Assembly (NCBI GenBank): GCA_036558905.1
Contig: DATBER010000144.1
Coordinates: 1 to 42,270, forward strand
Length of the DNA stretch: 42,270 nt
DNA from: DASXRA01 sp036558905
Lineage (GTDB): Bacteria; Actinomycetota; Actinomycetes; Mycobacteriales; Jatrophihabitantaceae
Direction of reading: 5' to 3'
Shown one piece after another: positions 23,913 to 32,592 of the stretch (positions are counted from its first letter, which is position 1; each line of letters begins with the position of its first letter). Made by a program: the position numbers and the translations under genes. The notes beneath the pieces were generated by a model, which was not told the DNA's origin, did not search any database, and saw only the letters and a list, made by a program, of their open reading frames with translations.

Positions 23913-26900
23913 ATGCGATATGGGCTGGCTTGGCGGGCGCTGCGGCATCGGCGGGGTCAGGCGGTCGTACTCGGCCTGCTGGCCGGCATCGTCATCGCGG
24001 CGTGCGCGTCCGGCCCGTTGTACGAGCGAGCGGTCGAGCAGGCGGCGGCGCGCACAACGCTGACCAACACGCTGGTCAGCGACCGCGGCATCACTCTGAA
24101 CACGCCCGAGCTGCCGGACGACGCGGCGTACCGCCACGAACTGCAAGACGGCGCCCGGCTGTTCGGCCGGCCCCAGTTCGGCGCCGAGCTGAGCGTGCCG
24201 ATCACGAACAAGCGGGTCACGTATCAGACGACGCTGACCAGCCGCACCAACCTGTGCCCGCATCTGAAGCCGATCAGCGGGCGCTGTCCGGCCGCGAGTA
24301 ACGAGGTCATGCTCAGCCAGCGGCTGGCGCAGGCGCTCCGGCTGACCGTGGGCCTGCAGGGCGTCGTGACGCTCGTGCCGAAGCAGGATGCTCAGCCCGA
24401 CGAGCCGGCCGTGCCGGCCCAGGTGCTCACGGTCACCGTCGTCGGCCTGTACGCGCCGCCGTCGCCTGCGCAGATCGCTGACGAGTACTGGTTCGACCGG
24501 GCGCACTACTGGACTGGGGTCAACGCGCCCAGCGCAGGGCTGGCCAGCGGCGGCCAGGCCGCGAGCGACGCGATCTTCACCACCGCCGACACGGTCGATA
24601 CGGCCATCCAAACGGTCGACACGGCCCATGTAGCCCCGGCGGACCAGGCCGTCGGCGGGCAACGGTTCATCGACGCGCCGCTCGCGGTCGACCACATCGG
24701 CGTCGACGACCTGCCGCTGCTGCGCCGCACGCTCAGCCGGCTGCAGGCCGAGGTGAACAACCAGACCAACCCGGCCGCGCCCCTCCCCACGCCCGGCTCG
24801 GACGCGACCGAGCTGCTCACCGGCCTGCCGGCCTACCTGGACGAGATCGACCATCAGCGGCACATCGCCATCTCGGTCGTGCCGCTGCTGGCCGCTCAGC
24901 TGGCGCTGGCCGCACTGATCGTGTTCATGGTGGCCACGCTGGCCGCCGCCGAGCAACGCCGCCCCGAGCTCGCGCTGGCCCGGCTGCGCGGTGGTACCCG
25001 AGCCGGTGCCTCACGGTTCTTCGTCCGCGAGATTGGGCTGCTCGTCGCCGGCGGCCTGGTGCTCGGCCTGTCGGTGGCGTGGCTGGTGGCCGAGCTGGCC
25101 TGCCGACATTGGCTTGTGCGCGGCGTGCAACCTGAGCTGCGCTGGCCGGTGCTGCTCGCCGGACTGGGCTCGGGGTTGGCTGCTCTGGTCGTACTGGGCG
25201 CCGTCGCCTGGCGCACCACGGGCCAGCCCATCGGCGCGATGCTGCGCCAGGTGCCTCCGCGTCGCTCCCGGCTGGGGGTGGGCGTGATCGAGGCCGTGAT
25301 CGGTGCCCTGACCGTGGCCGGCCTGGTCGTGATCGGGTCGGGCAGCCGCGACAACCCGGTCGCCGTGGTGACGCCGAGCTTGATCGGATTGCTGGCCGGG
25401 CTGGTGGCCGGCCGGGTACTCATGCGGTTGGCGCCGATCGTCGGGCGCCGGGCGCTGTGGCGCGGGCACCTGGACCGGGCAATGGCCGCGTTCCAGCTGG
25501 CTCGCCGGCCGGGCGCGCGGCTGGCGGTCACGCTGATCTGCCTGGCCAGCGCGCTGGTGGTCTTCGCCGCCGACGCCTGGTCCGTGTCGGCCCACAACCG
25601 CTCGGCCCGGGCCGGTGCGCTGACCGGCGCCGCCGTCGTGCTGCACGTCGACGCCGGCTCGGCCAAGCAGCTGATCGGTGCCGTGCATGCGGCCGATCCG
25701 TCGGGCACGTATGCGACACCGGTCATCAACGAGCAGGCCCCGGGGGTCGGCGCGGCCGTGGAGCTCGCGATCGACCCCAAGTCCTTCGCCCACGTCGCGA
25801 ACTGGGGCTGGTCGCACGATCGCCCGGCGGCCGCCCAGCTGGCCCGGATCACGCCGTACACCGCGCCGCCGATCACGGTCACCGGCACGCAGCTGGGGCT
25901 GAAGCTGGGTTCGGTCCAGATCGGTAGCGACGGCCCGCCCGACCCGGCGGAGGTGCCGGCTCCCCTCCAGCCGATGTGGCTGCGTGTCTCGCTGCGGCGC
26001 GGCGACGGGTCGGTCATCAGCACCGAGCTGGGTCCGCTGCGCAACCAGAAACAGCGCACGACGCTGTCCGGCTTCATGTCCTGCGCCGGTGGATGCACCG
26101 TCGCCGCCATCGGCCTGGACCGTTCGCCGACCGACGACAACATCGTCGGGGTGGACGCGAGCATCCTGTCCATGACCGCCGGTTCGCCGACCGCCCCGAA
26201 GCCGGTCAACCTGCGCGGATCGAACGACTGGACCGCGGGTCTGACGCCCGGGTCCGGGCCGGACCAATCCGCGTCCATCAAGATCAGCCACGTCGGATCC
26301 GGGTTGCGCGTCCAGGCCACCGCCGGCAACAGCGGCGCGGTCGCCCAACACCTCGACGTGCCCATCGCGATGCCGGCCCTGATCGTCGGGGCCGCCCCGG
26401 ATGCCCGCGACGAGCTCGGCCACATCACAGCCAACAACGTCGACGCCCAGACCGCCGCGTTCACCTCGGCCGGCCAACTGCCCCTCGCGCCCCGGCTCGG
26501 AACCCCGGCGATGCTGATCGACGTGAACATCGCCGCCCGCTCGGCGGGCCCGCTGGCCAGTGCGGTCACGGTCGGCAGCACGGATCCGATGGTGTGGCTG
26601 GGGCGAGCCGACAGCGCTCGGGAGAACGCGCTGATCGCCAGCCTGAGCCGGAGCGGCCTGCACGTGACGGGCCGCGATACGGAGGCGGCCCGCCTCGACC
26701 ACCTGTCGGCGTCGGCGCCGGCCTGGTCGATGCAGCTGGCGATCACCACCGGGATCATCGCGGCGCTGACCGCGGCCGGGTTGCTGGTGATGGGTGTGAC
26801 GGCCACCCGTCGCTCGCGCCGCGATGACCTGTCGGCGCTGCGGGTCGTCGGTGCGCGACGGTCGGAGTTGCGGCGCGGGGCCGTGTTCGAACAACTGGTC

Positions 26901-27146
26901 GTGGTGTTGCTCAGCGTGGTCGTCGGCGCTGCGATGGGCGTGGTCGGCGCGCATCTGGCCCTGCCGTCGATACCGATCTTCGTCGACGACCAGCCCGTGC
27001 CGGTGATCCGGCTGGCCATCGACTGGCCCGCCGTGCTGATCGCCACCGGGGCGCTGGCCGTCGGGTTGGGCCTCATCGGCGTGCTGGCCGGGCTGCGCCT
27101 GACCCGCTCGGTCGGCGGCCACCAGCTGCGGGAAGGTCAGCGATGA
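23913..27146 (+). CDS. Large FtsX-type ABC transporter permease (1077 aa)
   Basis: A giant permease with two FtsX-like membrane halves. An N-terminal helix (about 15-35) is followed by a large extracytoplasmic domain to about 320, several helices at about 325-550, a second large extracytoplasmic domain (about 555-930), and the C-terminal FtsX block (about 935-1070, with the coupling segment DDLSALRVVGARRSELRR). This is a LolC/MacB-like mechanotransmission design in one chain, so a dimer or this single chain could form the pore. Substrate is unknown; lipids, lipoproteins, peptides or drugs are all possible. GGGAGG lies before the ATG. Both ATPase genes follow with 4-nt overlaps. Confidence 0.88.
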   Translation: MRYGLAWRALRHRRGQAVVLGLLAGIVIAACASGPLYERAVEQAAARTTLTNTLVSDRGITLNTPELPDDAAYRHELQDGARLFGRPQFGAELSVPITNKRVTYQTTLTSRTNLCPHLKPISGRCPAASNEVMLSQRLAQALRLTVGLQGVVTLVPKQDAQPDEPAVPAQVLTVTVVGLYAPPSPAQIADEYWFDRAHYWTGVNAPSAGLASGGQAASDAIFTTADTVDTAIQTVDTAHVAPADQAVGGQRFIDAPLAVDHIGVDDLPLLRRTLSRLQAEVNNQTNPAAPLPTPGSDATELLTGLPAYLDEIDHQRHIAISVVPLLAAQLALAALIVFMVATLAAAEQRRPELALARLRGGTRAGASRFFVREIGLLVAGGLVLGLSVAWLVAELACRHWLVRGVQPELRWPVLLAGLGSGLAALVVLGAVAWRTTGQPIGAMLRQVPPRRSRLGVGVIEAVIGALTVAGLVVIGSGSRDNPVAVVTPSLIGLLAGLVAGRVLMRLAPIVGRRALWRGHLDRAMAAFQLARRPGARLAVTLICLASALVVFAADAWSVSAHNRSARAGALTGAAVVLHVDAGSAKQLIGAVHAADPSGTYATPVINEQAPGVGAAVELAIDPKSFAHVANWGWSHDRPAAAQLARITPYTAPPITVTGTQLGLKLGSVQIGSDGPPDPAEVPAPLQPMWLRVSLRRGDGSVISTELGPLRNQKQRTTLSGFMSCAGGCTVAAIGLDRSPTDDNIVGVDASILSMTAGSPTAPKPVNLRGSNDWTAGLTPGSGPDQSASIKISHVGSGLRVQATAGNSGAVAQHLDVPIAMPALIVGAAPDARDELGHITANNVDAQTAAFTSAGQLPLAPRLGTPAMLIDVNIAARSAGPLASAVTVGSTDPMVWLGRADSARENALIASLSRSGLHVTGRDTEAARLDHLSASAPAWSMQLAITTGIIAALTAAGLLVMGVTATRRSRRDDLSALRVVGARRSELRRGAVFEQLVVVLLSVVVGAAMGVVGAHLALPSIPIFVDDQPVPVIRLAIDWPAVLIATGALAVGLGLIGVLAGLRLTRSVGGHQLREGQR

Positions 27147-28006
27147 GCGGCATCGGCGTGTCCGCGCACGGGCTGGTGCACGTGTACCGCATCGAGGGCA
27201 ACGACGTCGTCGCGCTGACCAGCGTCGACCTGGAGGTGACGGCCGGGCAGATGCTCGGCGTGATCGGGCCGTCCGGTTCGGGCAAGTCGACCCTGCTCAG
27301 CCTGCTGTCCGGGCTGCAACGGCCCACCGCCGGCAAGCTGCGCGTCGGCGACCACGACCTGTCCGCGCTGAGCGAGCCGGAGCTGACCCGGCTGCGCGCC
27401 CTGCAGGTCGGCAGCGTCTTGCAGGGCGCCCCGCGCAACCTGCTGCCCTACGCGACGCCCGAGCAGAACGTCGCCTTCGCCCAGACGGCGGCCCGCCGCT
27501 TCGGCCGCACCGACCTGGCCGGCCCGCGCGAGGTGCTCGACCTGCTCGGCCTGGCCGACTCGGCCCGGCGCCGCCTGGTCGAGCTGACGCCCGGACAGCT
27601 GCAGCGGCTGGCCGTCGCCGTCGGCATGGCGTCCATGCCCGGACTGCTGCTGGCCGACGAACCGACCAGCCAGCTCGACCACGGCTACCGCGACGAGGTC
27701 CTCGACGCGATCACCACCGTCAACCGCACCGTCGGCACCACCGTCATCGCGGTCACCCACGACCCCGACGTCGCCGCCCGGATGCCGCGCACCATCACCA
27801 TCCGCGACGGGCGCATCGGCTCCGAAGGCCACGCCGGTGAGCAGTTCGCCGTCGTCGGCCGCGACGGATCGGTGCAGCTGCCGCCCGACGTGTTCGTCGC
27901 CGTCCCCGCCGGCTCGTTGCTGCGGGTGCAGCTGGCCGACGGCGTCGTGTCGCTGACGCCGATCGACCGCGGCCACGCGCCGACCGAGCGAGAGGATGCG
28001 CCGTGA
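27143..28006 (+). CDS. ABC transporter ATP-binding protein with atypical signature and C-terminal extension
   Basis: A 287-residue ATPase of the LolD/MacB family. Walker A is GPSGSGKST (42-50), the Q-loop region is VLQGAPRNLLP, Walker B LLLADEPTSQLD and the switch His in AVTHD. The ABC signature is LTPGQ instead of LSGGQ. A C-terminal extension of about 60 residues after the switch region contains VGRDGSVQLPPDVFVAVPAGSLLRVQL and looks like a small beta-rich domain. ATG overlaps the permease stop (ATGA). With the next gene it probably makes a heterodimeric motor. Confidence 0.88.
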   Translation: MSGIGVSAHGLVHVYRIEGNDVVALTSVDLEVTAGQMLGVIGPSGSGKSTLLSLLSGLQRPTAGKLRVGDHDLSALSEPELTRLRALQVGSVLQGAPRNLLPYATPEQNVAFAQTAARRFGRTDLAGPREVLDLLGLADSARRRLVELTPGQLQRLAVAVGMASMPGLLLADEPTSQLDHGYRDEVLDAITTVNRTVGTTVIAVTHDPDVAARMPRTITIRDGRIGSEGHAGEQFAVVGRDGSVQLPPDVFVAVPAGSLLRVQLADGVVSLTPIDRGHAPTEREDAP

Positions 28007-28677
28007 CCAAGCTGTGGGCCGACGCCGTGTCCGTACGGTACGGGCCGATCGAGGCGGTGCGCGACGTGTCGCTGGTAGCTCGTCCCGGCGACTTCGTTGC
28101 GGTCACCGGCCCATCGGGCGCCGGCAAGACGTCGCTGCTGTCCGCCCTGGCCGGCGTGCACGCTCCCGCGGCCGGCACGATCACCCTGAACGGCACCCCG
28201 CTCGGCGACCGCGACGACGCCATCGCCCGCGGTGTCGCCTACGTCCCGCAGGGCAACGCGCTGGTGCTCGTGCTGACCGCTCTGGAGAACGTGGCCGTGC
28301 CGCTCGTCGCCGCGCGGCGGGCCGAGGCGCGTGAGGCGGCGCTGGCCGCACTAGAGGCCGTCGGGCTCGGCGAGGCCGGCGACCAACTCGTCGAGGAACT
28401 CTCCGGCGGGCAACAGCAGCGAGCCGCCGTCGCACGCGGACTGGCCGAGAAGGGCGAGGTGCTGCTCGCCGACGAACCGACCAGCGAGCTCGACGCCACC
28501 AACCGGGTCCGGGTCACCGACCTGCTGCGCACCGAGGCGGCCCGCGGCGCCGTGGTCATCATGGCCACCCACGACCCCGAGGCCGCCGCGACGTGCGACG
28601 CCGAACTGCACCTCGACCAAGGCAACGCCCACTGGATGCGCGACGACCGGGCCACCCTTGGCCCACCGGTCGCCTGA
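28003..28677 (+). CDS. ABC transporter ATP-binding protein (LolD/MacB type)
   Basis: A 224-residue ATPase with standard motifs: Walker A GPSGAGKTS (36-44), signature LSGGQQQR, Walker B VLLADEPTSELD and the switch His in MATHDPE. It starts with GTG in a 4-nt overlap with the first ATPase. Together with the permease at 23913 it forms a three-gene operon. It is the ATPase of the pair with a canonical signature motif. It converges on the epimerase gene with an 8-bp gap. Confidence 0.9.
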   Translation: MTKLWADAVSVRYGPIEAVRDVSLVARPGDFVAVTGPSGAGKTSLLSALAGVHAPAAGTITLNGTPLGDRDDAIARGVAYVPQGNALVLVLTALENVAVPLVAARRAEAREAALAALEAVGLGEAGDQLVEELSGGQQQRAAVARGLAEKGEVLLADEPTSELDATNRVRVTDLLRTEAARGAVVIMATHDPEAAATCDAELHLDQGNAHWMRDDRATLGPPVA

Positions 28678-28685
28678 CTTACTGG

Positions 28686-29714
28686 CTACCGCTGCCGGCG
28701 GCTGAGGTACTCGTCTTCGGCGGCGTAGTCGAACCACGCCGCGAACAACTCGTCCTCCCGCGAAGGCAGGACGCCGCCCGGGTCGCCGCGGCGGGCAGCG
28801 TCGACCAGCCAGTCGACCTCGTCGACCACGGTGGCCGCGTAGTCGCCCACCGGTTGGTAGCCGAGTTCGGCGGCGGCCGTCAGGTCGAGCACCAGCGGGT
28901 GCGCCGCGTCCCAGGGATGGCGGCCCAGCTCGGCGCCGTCGAGCAGCACCTCCTCCCAGGTGTGGCCGAGGTGGGCGGCGATGGCGCGGGCGATCTGCCG
29001 CCCGTTCGGGGCGTCCGGGTCGGCGCTGTTGAGGATGCGCCGGCCGGGCCGAGAGGCGGCCACCTCGACCAGAGCGGCGATGTTGACCGCGGCGCTCGGG
29101 TGGTCGACGCCCTCGCCGCGATGCGCCAGCAGCACGGCCGGGCGCTGGTCGAGCACCCGCTTGACGAACACCCACTCGCGCGGCCGGGCGGCGCCGGCCC
29201 CGTGGACCTTCGACGGGCGCAACACGGTGACCGGATGGCCGCTGTCGAGCAGCACCTGCTCGGCGGCCACCTTGTTGGCGCCGTACCCGAGCGGTGAATC
29301 GAAGTGCATGTCGCCCGGCGCCATCGTCGGCTGAGTCTCGCGGATCGGCCCGTCGAAGCAGGGCGGTTCGGGCGAGTTCGAGTGGTTGCCGGCCGCGTCG
29401 ATGTATACAGCCTTACTGGATACCATGACGGTTGACGCGCTGTTCGCGGCCAGCGGCAGCAACAGCCGGGCCTGGGCAGCGGTGTAGCAGATGCAGTCGA
29501 CGAGCAGGTCGGCGCCGTCGCCGAACGCGGCCTGCAGCTGATCCGGGTCGGACCGCTCGGCCGCGACGAACCGGGCACCGTCACGAGCCAGATCGGCCGG
29601 GCAGCGGGCCGGGTCGCGGCCGGTGAGGTCCACCTGCCAGCCGGCGTCGAGCAGGCGGCGGGCGGTGGCGCGTCCGATCAGACCGGTACCGCCGACGATC
29701 AGTGCGCGGGGCAT
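28686..29714 (-). CDS. NAD-dependent epimerase/dehydratase family protein
   Basis: A 342-residue extended/atypical SDR. The nucleotide motif is IVGGTGLIGRA (GxxGxxG, about 6-16), and the mid-protein reads YGANKVAAEQVLL (YxxxK, about 150). The C-terminal half resembles sugar-nucleotide or isoflavone-reductase-like epimerases; substrate is unknown. The ATG at 29714 is supported by TATGTT 6 nt upstream and no ribosome-binding site. It lies in the same direction as the downstream ABC operon's opposite strand and converges with it. Confidence 0.85.
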   Translation of the reverse strand: MPRALIVGGTGLIGRATARRLLDAGWQVDLTGRDPARCPADLARDGARFVAAERSDPDQLQAAFGDGADLLVDCICYTAAQARLLLPLAANSASTVMVSSKAVYIDAAGNHSNSPEPPCFDGPIRETQPTMAPGDMHFDSPLGYGANKVAAEQVLLDSGHPVTVLRPSKVHGAGAARPREWVFVKRVLDQRPAVLLAHRGEGVDHPSAAVNIAALVEVAASRPGRRILNSADPDAPNGRQIARAIAAHLGHTWEEVLLDGAELGRHPWDAAHPLVLDLTAAAELGYQPVGDYAATVVDEVDWLVDAARRGDPGGVLPSREDELFAAWFDYAAEDEYLSRRQR

Positions 29715-29720
29715 CGCCGG

Positions 29721-29726
29721 AACATA
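29721..29726 (-). promoter_or_regulatory. Putative -10 box (TATGTT), epimerase at 28686-29714
   Basis: TATGTT ends 6 nt before the ATG at 29714 on the reverse strand. Inferred leaderless promoter in the 13-bp gap after the ketoreductase gene. Confidence 0.45.
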
Positions 29727-29727
29727 T

Positions 29728-30660
29728 CTAGCCGCCGGCCGCGACCGCCAATCTTTTCTCGTACACCCGCAGGGTCAGCGTGGCCAGGTCGAGCAGCGGG
29801 GTGTCGACGCCCAGCGCCCGGCCGCGCCGGGCCAGGTGGCCGAGGATGTGCTCGGCCTCGGTGGGGCGTCCGCCCTGCCGGTCGCGGAACAGCGACGACG
29901 TGTTGGCCGACCCGGACTCGGTCAGCATCGCGCGGGTGAACGCGTACCGCTCGTCGGGCAGCGGATGGCCGGCCGCCTTGGCCACGGCGGCCGCCTCGTC
30001 GAGGATCGCCGGACCGAGGTCGGCCCCGCCCGGCACGGCGACGATCTCGCCGACCGCCCCGCCGCCGAGCGACGTCAGCGCACCGATCGAGGCGATGAAC
30101 ACCCACTTGTGCCACATGGCCGAGACGATGTCGGCGGACACGTCCAGCTCGAAGCCGGCGCCGGCCAGCAGCCGCTCGGCGAGGCGGACCTGCGGAGTGG
30201 GTTCGCGCTGCGCGCCGATCGTGATGCTGGCCATCGGCGCCAGCTGCACGATCGAACCGTCGGCGCCGAGCGTGGTCATCACCATCACCACACCCCCCAG
30301 TACGGTTTGCACCCCGAACCGATCGTTGAGCACGCGCAGATGGTCCAACCCGTTGAGGAACGGGACGAGTGCGGTGTCCGGACCGACCGCCGGCGCCAGG
30401 TCGCCCACCGCGGCGTCGAGCGCGGTCGCCTTGACGGTCAGCAGCACCACGTCGTACGTGGTGTCGAGCTCGGCGGTGGTGAGCACCTGCGGCGTGATCA
30501 CCTCGTCGGCGCCCAGCCCGGTCACTCGCAGCCCGTCCCGGCGCAGCTGGGCCGCCCGCGCCTCGCGCACCAGGAACGTGACGTCGCGGCCGTGCTGGGC
30601 CAGCCGGGTGCCGAAGAAGCCGCCCGTGGCGCCCGCGCCGACGACGAGTATCCGACTCAT
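29728..30660 (-). CDS. Ketopantoate reductase family protein (PanE/ApbA)
   Basis: A 310-residue ApbA/PanE-family reductase. The NADP motif is VVGAGATGGFFGTRLA (about 6-21), VVLLTVKATALD carries the Lys-containing strand, and FLNGLDHL corresponds to the LQNGL/NG motif. The C-terminal domain has the Glu/Ser/Asn region WHKWVFIASIGALTSL. Classical members reduce 2-dehydropantoate for pantothenate synthesis. Here it is coupled to an MFS transporter (ATGA overlap) under an HxlR regulator, so a different ketoacid substrate is possible. No pantothenate genes are nearby. Confidence 0.85.
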   Translation of the reverse strand: MSRILVVGAGATGGFFGTRLAQHGRDVTFLVREARAAQLRRDGLRVTGLGADEVITPQVLTTAELDTTYDVVLLTVKATALDAAVGDLAPAVGPDTALVPFLNGLDHLRVLNDRFGVQTVLGGVVMVMTTLGADGSIVQLAPMASITIGAQREPTPQVRLAERLLAGAGFELDVSADIVSAMWHKWVFIASIGALTSLGGGAVGEIVAVPGGADLGPAILDEAAAVAKAAGHPLPDERYAFTRAMLTESGSANTSSLFRDRQGGRPTEAEHILGHLARRGRALGVDTPLLDLATLTLRVYEKRLAVAAGG

Positions 30661-31892
30661 CGGCCCGGCCGGGTGCGCCACGCCTCGACCGCCACGATCA
30701 GCGCGATGCCGGCTACCGCCGCGCCGAAGACCTCGAACGTGGTGTCCAGCCCGAGATGGGTGACGACGATTCCGGCGATCACGGCGGGCACCGACAGCGA
30801 CGCGTAGGCCACCACGTAGAACGCGGACATGACCGCCGCTCGATGCCCGGGCGGTATCACGACGACCAGTTGTCGCAGGCCGCCCAGGAACGCGACGCCG
30901 AAGCCGAGACCGGCCAGCGCCATGCCGGCCACGAACGCGGCGCTCGAGTCGATCGCCGTGGCCAGCACAACCAGCACCATGCCCGCGCTCAGGCCGAGCG
31001 ACCCGGTGCTGGCCCCCAGCCACGGCGGGGTGCGGTGGAACAGCAGCTGCGAGGTGGCACCGCCGAGGCCGAGCAGCACGCCGGCGATCGCGCCGAGCAT
31101 CACGTTCGTGGTACTGAACAGCTGGTCGGACAGCTGCGCACCGATCGAGAAGAACAGCCCGGCGATCGACCACGACGACAGCGTGGCCAGCCCGGCCAAC
31201 AGGAACGCGTGCCGGATGCCGGCAGGAACCCCCGGCCGCTGCGGGGTGAGCCGGAAGCGCGTGCGGTCGTGCACGGGCTCCGGCATCCAGTAGGCGCCGG
31301 CCAGGGCCACCGCGAAGAGCACGAGCACGACGACATACGGCAGGGTACGGGGCGCCGCGCCGGCCTGGACCAGCCCGGACGACACGAGCGAGCCGACGCC
31401 CAAGCCGACCGCGCTGGCCACGCCGTTCATCAGGCCGACGCTCACCGGGTCGCGGCGGACGTGCAGGTCGAGCAGCGCCGCGCTGGCCGTGCTGATCGCC
31501 GCGCCGGTGGCCACGCCCTGCACGCCGCGGGCCACGAACAGCCAGGGCGTGCCGTCGGCGACGATGTACAGCAGCGACGAGACCATGAGCGTGGACAACG
31601 CCGCGAGCAGCACCGGCCGGCGGCCCACCTGGTCGGACACCCTCCCGACGAGCAGCAACGCGGCCAGCACGCCGAACGCGTAGGTGGCGAAGATCAGGGT
31701 CAGGGTGAGCGGCGAGAACCCCCACAGCACTGCGTAGGAGTGGTACAGCGGCGACGGGACAACCGACGCGAACAGGCACAGACCGATCACTGCGGCCGAG
31801 AGCGCGTAGGCAACCGGATGCGGCAACGTCCGGCGGGCGACGAAGCGCCCGAGCTCGGACGGGCGGGCCAGCAGCGACTGCTCGGTCATCAT
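30657..31892 (-). CDS. MFS transporter, HxlR-associated
   Basis: A 411-residue major facilitator with 12 predicted hydrophobic helices. The loop 2-3 motif A reads GRVSDQVGRRPVLL (about 82-95), typical of drug:H+ antiporters. It probably exports a small toxic compound. The ATG pair at 31892/31889 is preceded by GAGGGAAG. It is the first gene of the operon with the ketoreductase. Divergent from the HxlR regulator with a paired operator between them, which suggests repression released by its substrate. Confidence 0.88.
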   Translation of the reverse strand: MMTEQSLLARPSELGRFVARRTLPHPVAYALSAAVIGLCLFASVVPSPLYHSYAVLWGFSPLTLTLIFATYAFGVLAALLLVGRVSDQVGRRPVLLAALSTLMVSSLLYIVADGTPWLFVARGVQGVATGAAISTASAALLDLHVRRDPVSVGLMNGVASAVGLGVGSLVSSGLVQAGAAPRTLPYVVVLVLFAVALAGAYWMPEPVHDRTRFRLTPQRPGVPAGIRHAFLLAGLATLSSWSIAGLFFSIGAQLSDQLFSTTNVMLGAIAGVLLGLGGATSQLLFHRTPPWLGASTGSLGLSAGMVLVVLATAIDSSAAFVAGMALAGLGFGVAFLGGLRQLVVVIPPGHRAAVMSAFYVVAYASLSVPAVIAGIVVTHLGLDTTFEVFGAAVAGIALIVAVEAWRTRPGR

Positions 31893-31903
31893 CTTCCCTC
31901 GTG

Positions 31904-31952
31904 GTTCGGTGAACGAACTTCGATCAACGACCCTAAAGTTCGTTCACCGAAC
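31904..31952. promoter_or_regulatory. Paired operator between MFS and hxlR genes
   Basis: A perfect 17-bp inverted repeat, GTTCGGTGAACGAACTT (31904-31920) and its complement (31936-31952), has a 15-bp spacer, so the half-sites are 32 bp apart, three helical turns. Each arm is itself an imperfect palindrome (GTTCG-N5-CGAAC). It covers the shared promoter region of the divergent genes and is the probable HxlR binding site. Confidence 0.7.
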
Positions 31953-31962
31953 TCGCAACTGA

Positions 31963-31968
31963 CATACT
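31963..31968 (+). promoter_or_regulatory. Putative -10 box (CATACT), hxlR
   Basis: CATACT ends 6 nt before the ATG at 31975, with no ribosome-binding site, so the message may be leaderless. Its -35 region falls in the right arm of the operator, which implies autoregulation. Confidence 0.4.
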
Positions 31969-31974
31969 GGTGAC

Positions 31975-32496
31975 ATGGCTCTCCCGCGCGAGTACCTCGA
32001 CCAGGAATGCGGCCTCGCCCGATCGCTGGAGATCGTGGGCGAGCGCTGGACACTGCTGATCATCCGCGACGCGTTCTACGGCGTCAGCCGGTTCAGTGAC
32101 TTTCGCGACCACCTCGGCGTGCCGCGCGCCGTGCTGACCGAGCGGCTGAACTTCCTCATAGACGAGGGCGTCCTGGAACGCACCGCCGGGGCCAGCGGCC
32201 GGGACGAGTACGCCCTGACCGACAAGGGCAAGCGGCTGTGGCCGGCCATGTGGGCGCTGCTGTCCTGGGGCAACGACTTCTACATGCCCAAGGGGCGGAA
32301 GCGGCGGTTCACGCACAACGGTTGCGGCGGCACGCTCAGCGCTGACGGCAGCTGCGACTCGTGCGGCGCCGCGCCCAGTCCGGACGAACTGTCCATCCAC
32401 CCTCAGACCGGCAAGCACCGCACCGCGAAGGTCGATCCGGTCAGCGTCGCCCTGCGCAGCGCCCACCCGCTGCTGACCCCCATCGGCACGGGCTGA
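31975..32496 (+). CDS. HxlR family transcriptional regulator
   Basis: A 173-residue winged-helix regulator. The HxlR core is at about 8-100 (CGLARSLEIVGERWTLLIIRDAF and FRDHLGVPRAVLTERL). The C-terminal part adds CGGTLSADGSCDSCG, a Cys-rich zinc-ribbon-like element seen in some HxlR proteins. The early Cys in the first helix is the residue that senses redox or electrophiles in several members. It is divergent from the MFS-ketoreductase operon and probably controls it through the repeat at 31904-31952. Confidence 0.9.
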   Translation: MALPREYLDQECGLARSLEIVGERWTLLIIRDAFYGVSRFSDFRDHLGVPRAVLTERLNFLIDEGVLERTAGASGRDEYALTDKGKRLWPAMWALLSWGNDFYMPKGRKRRFTHNGCGGTLSADGSCDSCGAAPSPDELSIHPQTGKHRTAKVDPVSVALRSAHPLLTPIGTG

Positions 32497-32569
32497 CCGA
32501 GCGGCCGCTGCCGATAGGTGTCCCCCACGGCGACCCGCCGGAAAGTCTCGCTGGCTGCCAGTTAGCTCT

Positions 32570-32582
32570 ATACCAGAGGTAT
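32570..32582. promoter_or_regulatory. Candidate MarR operator ATACC-N3-GGTAT
   Basis: Perfect 5-bp arms around AGA, overlapping the proposed -10 box of the marR gene at 32580-32585. The position fits an autorepressing MarR site. Confidence 0.45.
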
Positions 32583-32585
32583 TAT
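32580..32585 (+). promoter_or_regulatory. Putative -10 box (TATTAT), marR-ABC operon
   Basis: TATTAT ends 7 nt before the GTG at 32593, with no ribosome-binding site. A CTGCCA hexamer lies 19 nt upstream as a weak -35. Confidence 0.5.
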
Positions 32586-32592
32586 CGGATGC

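Noticed and set aside
29728..30660. Assignment as panE of pantothenate synthesis
   Set aside because: The family fits, but the gene sits in an HxlR-controlled operon with an exporter and no pantothenate genes are near, so no symbol is given.
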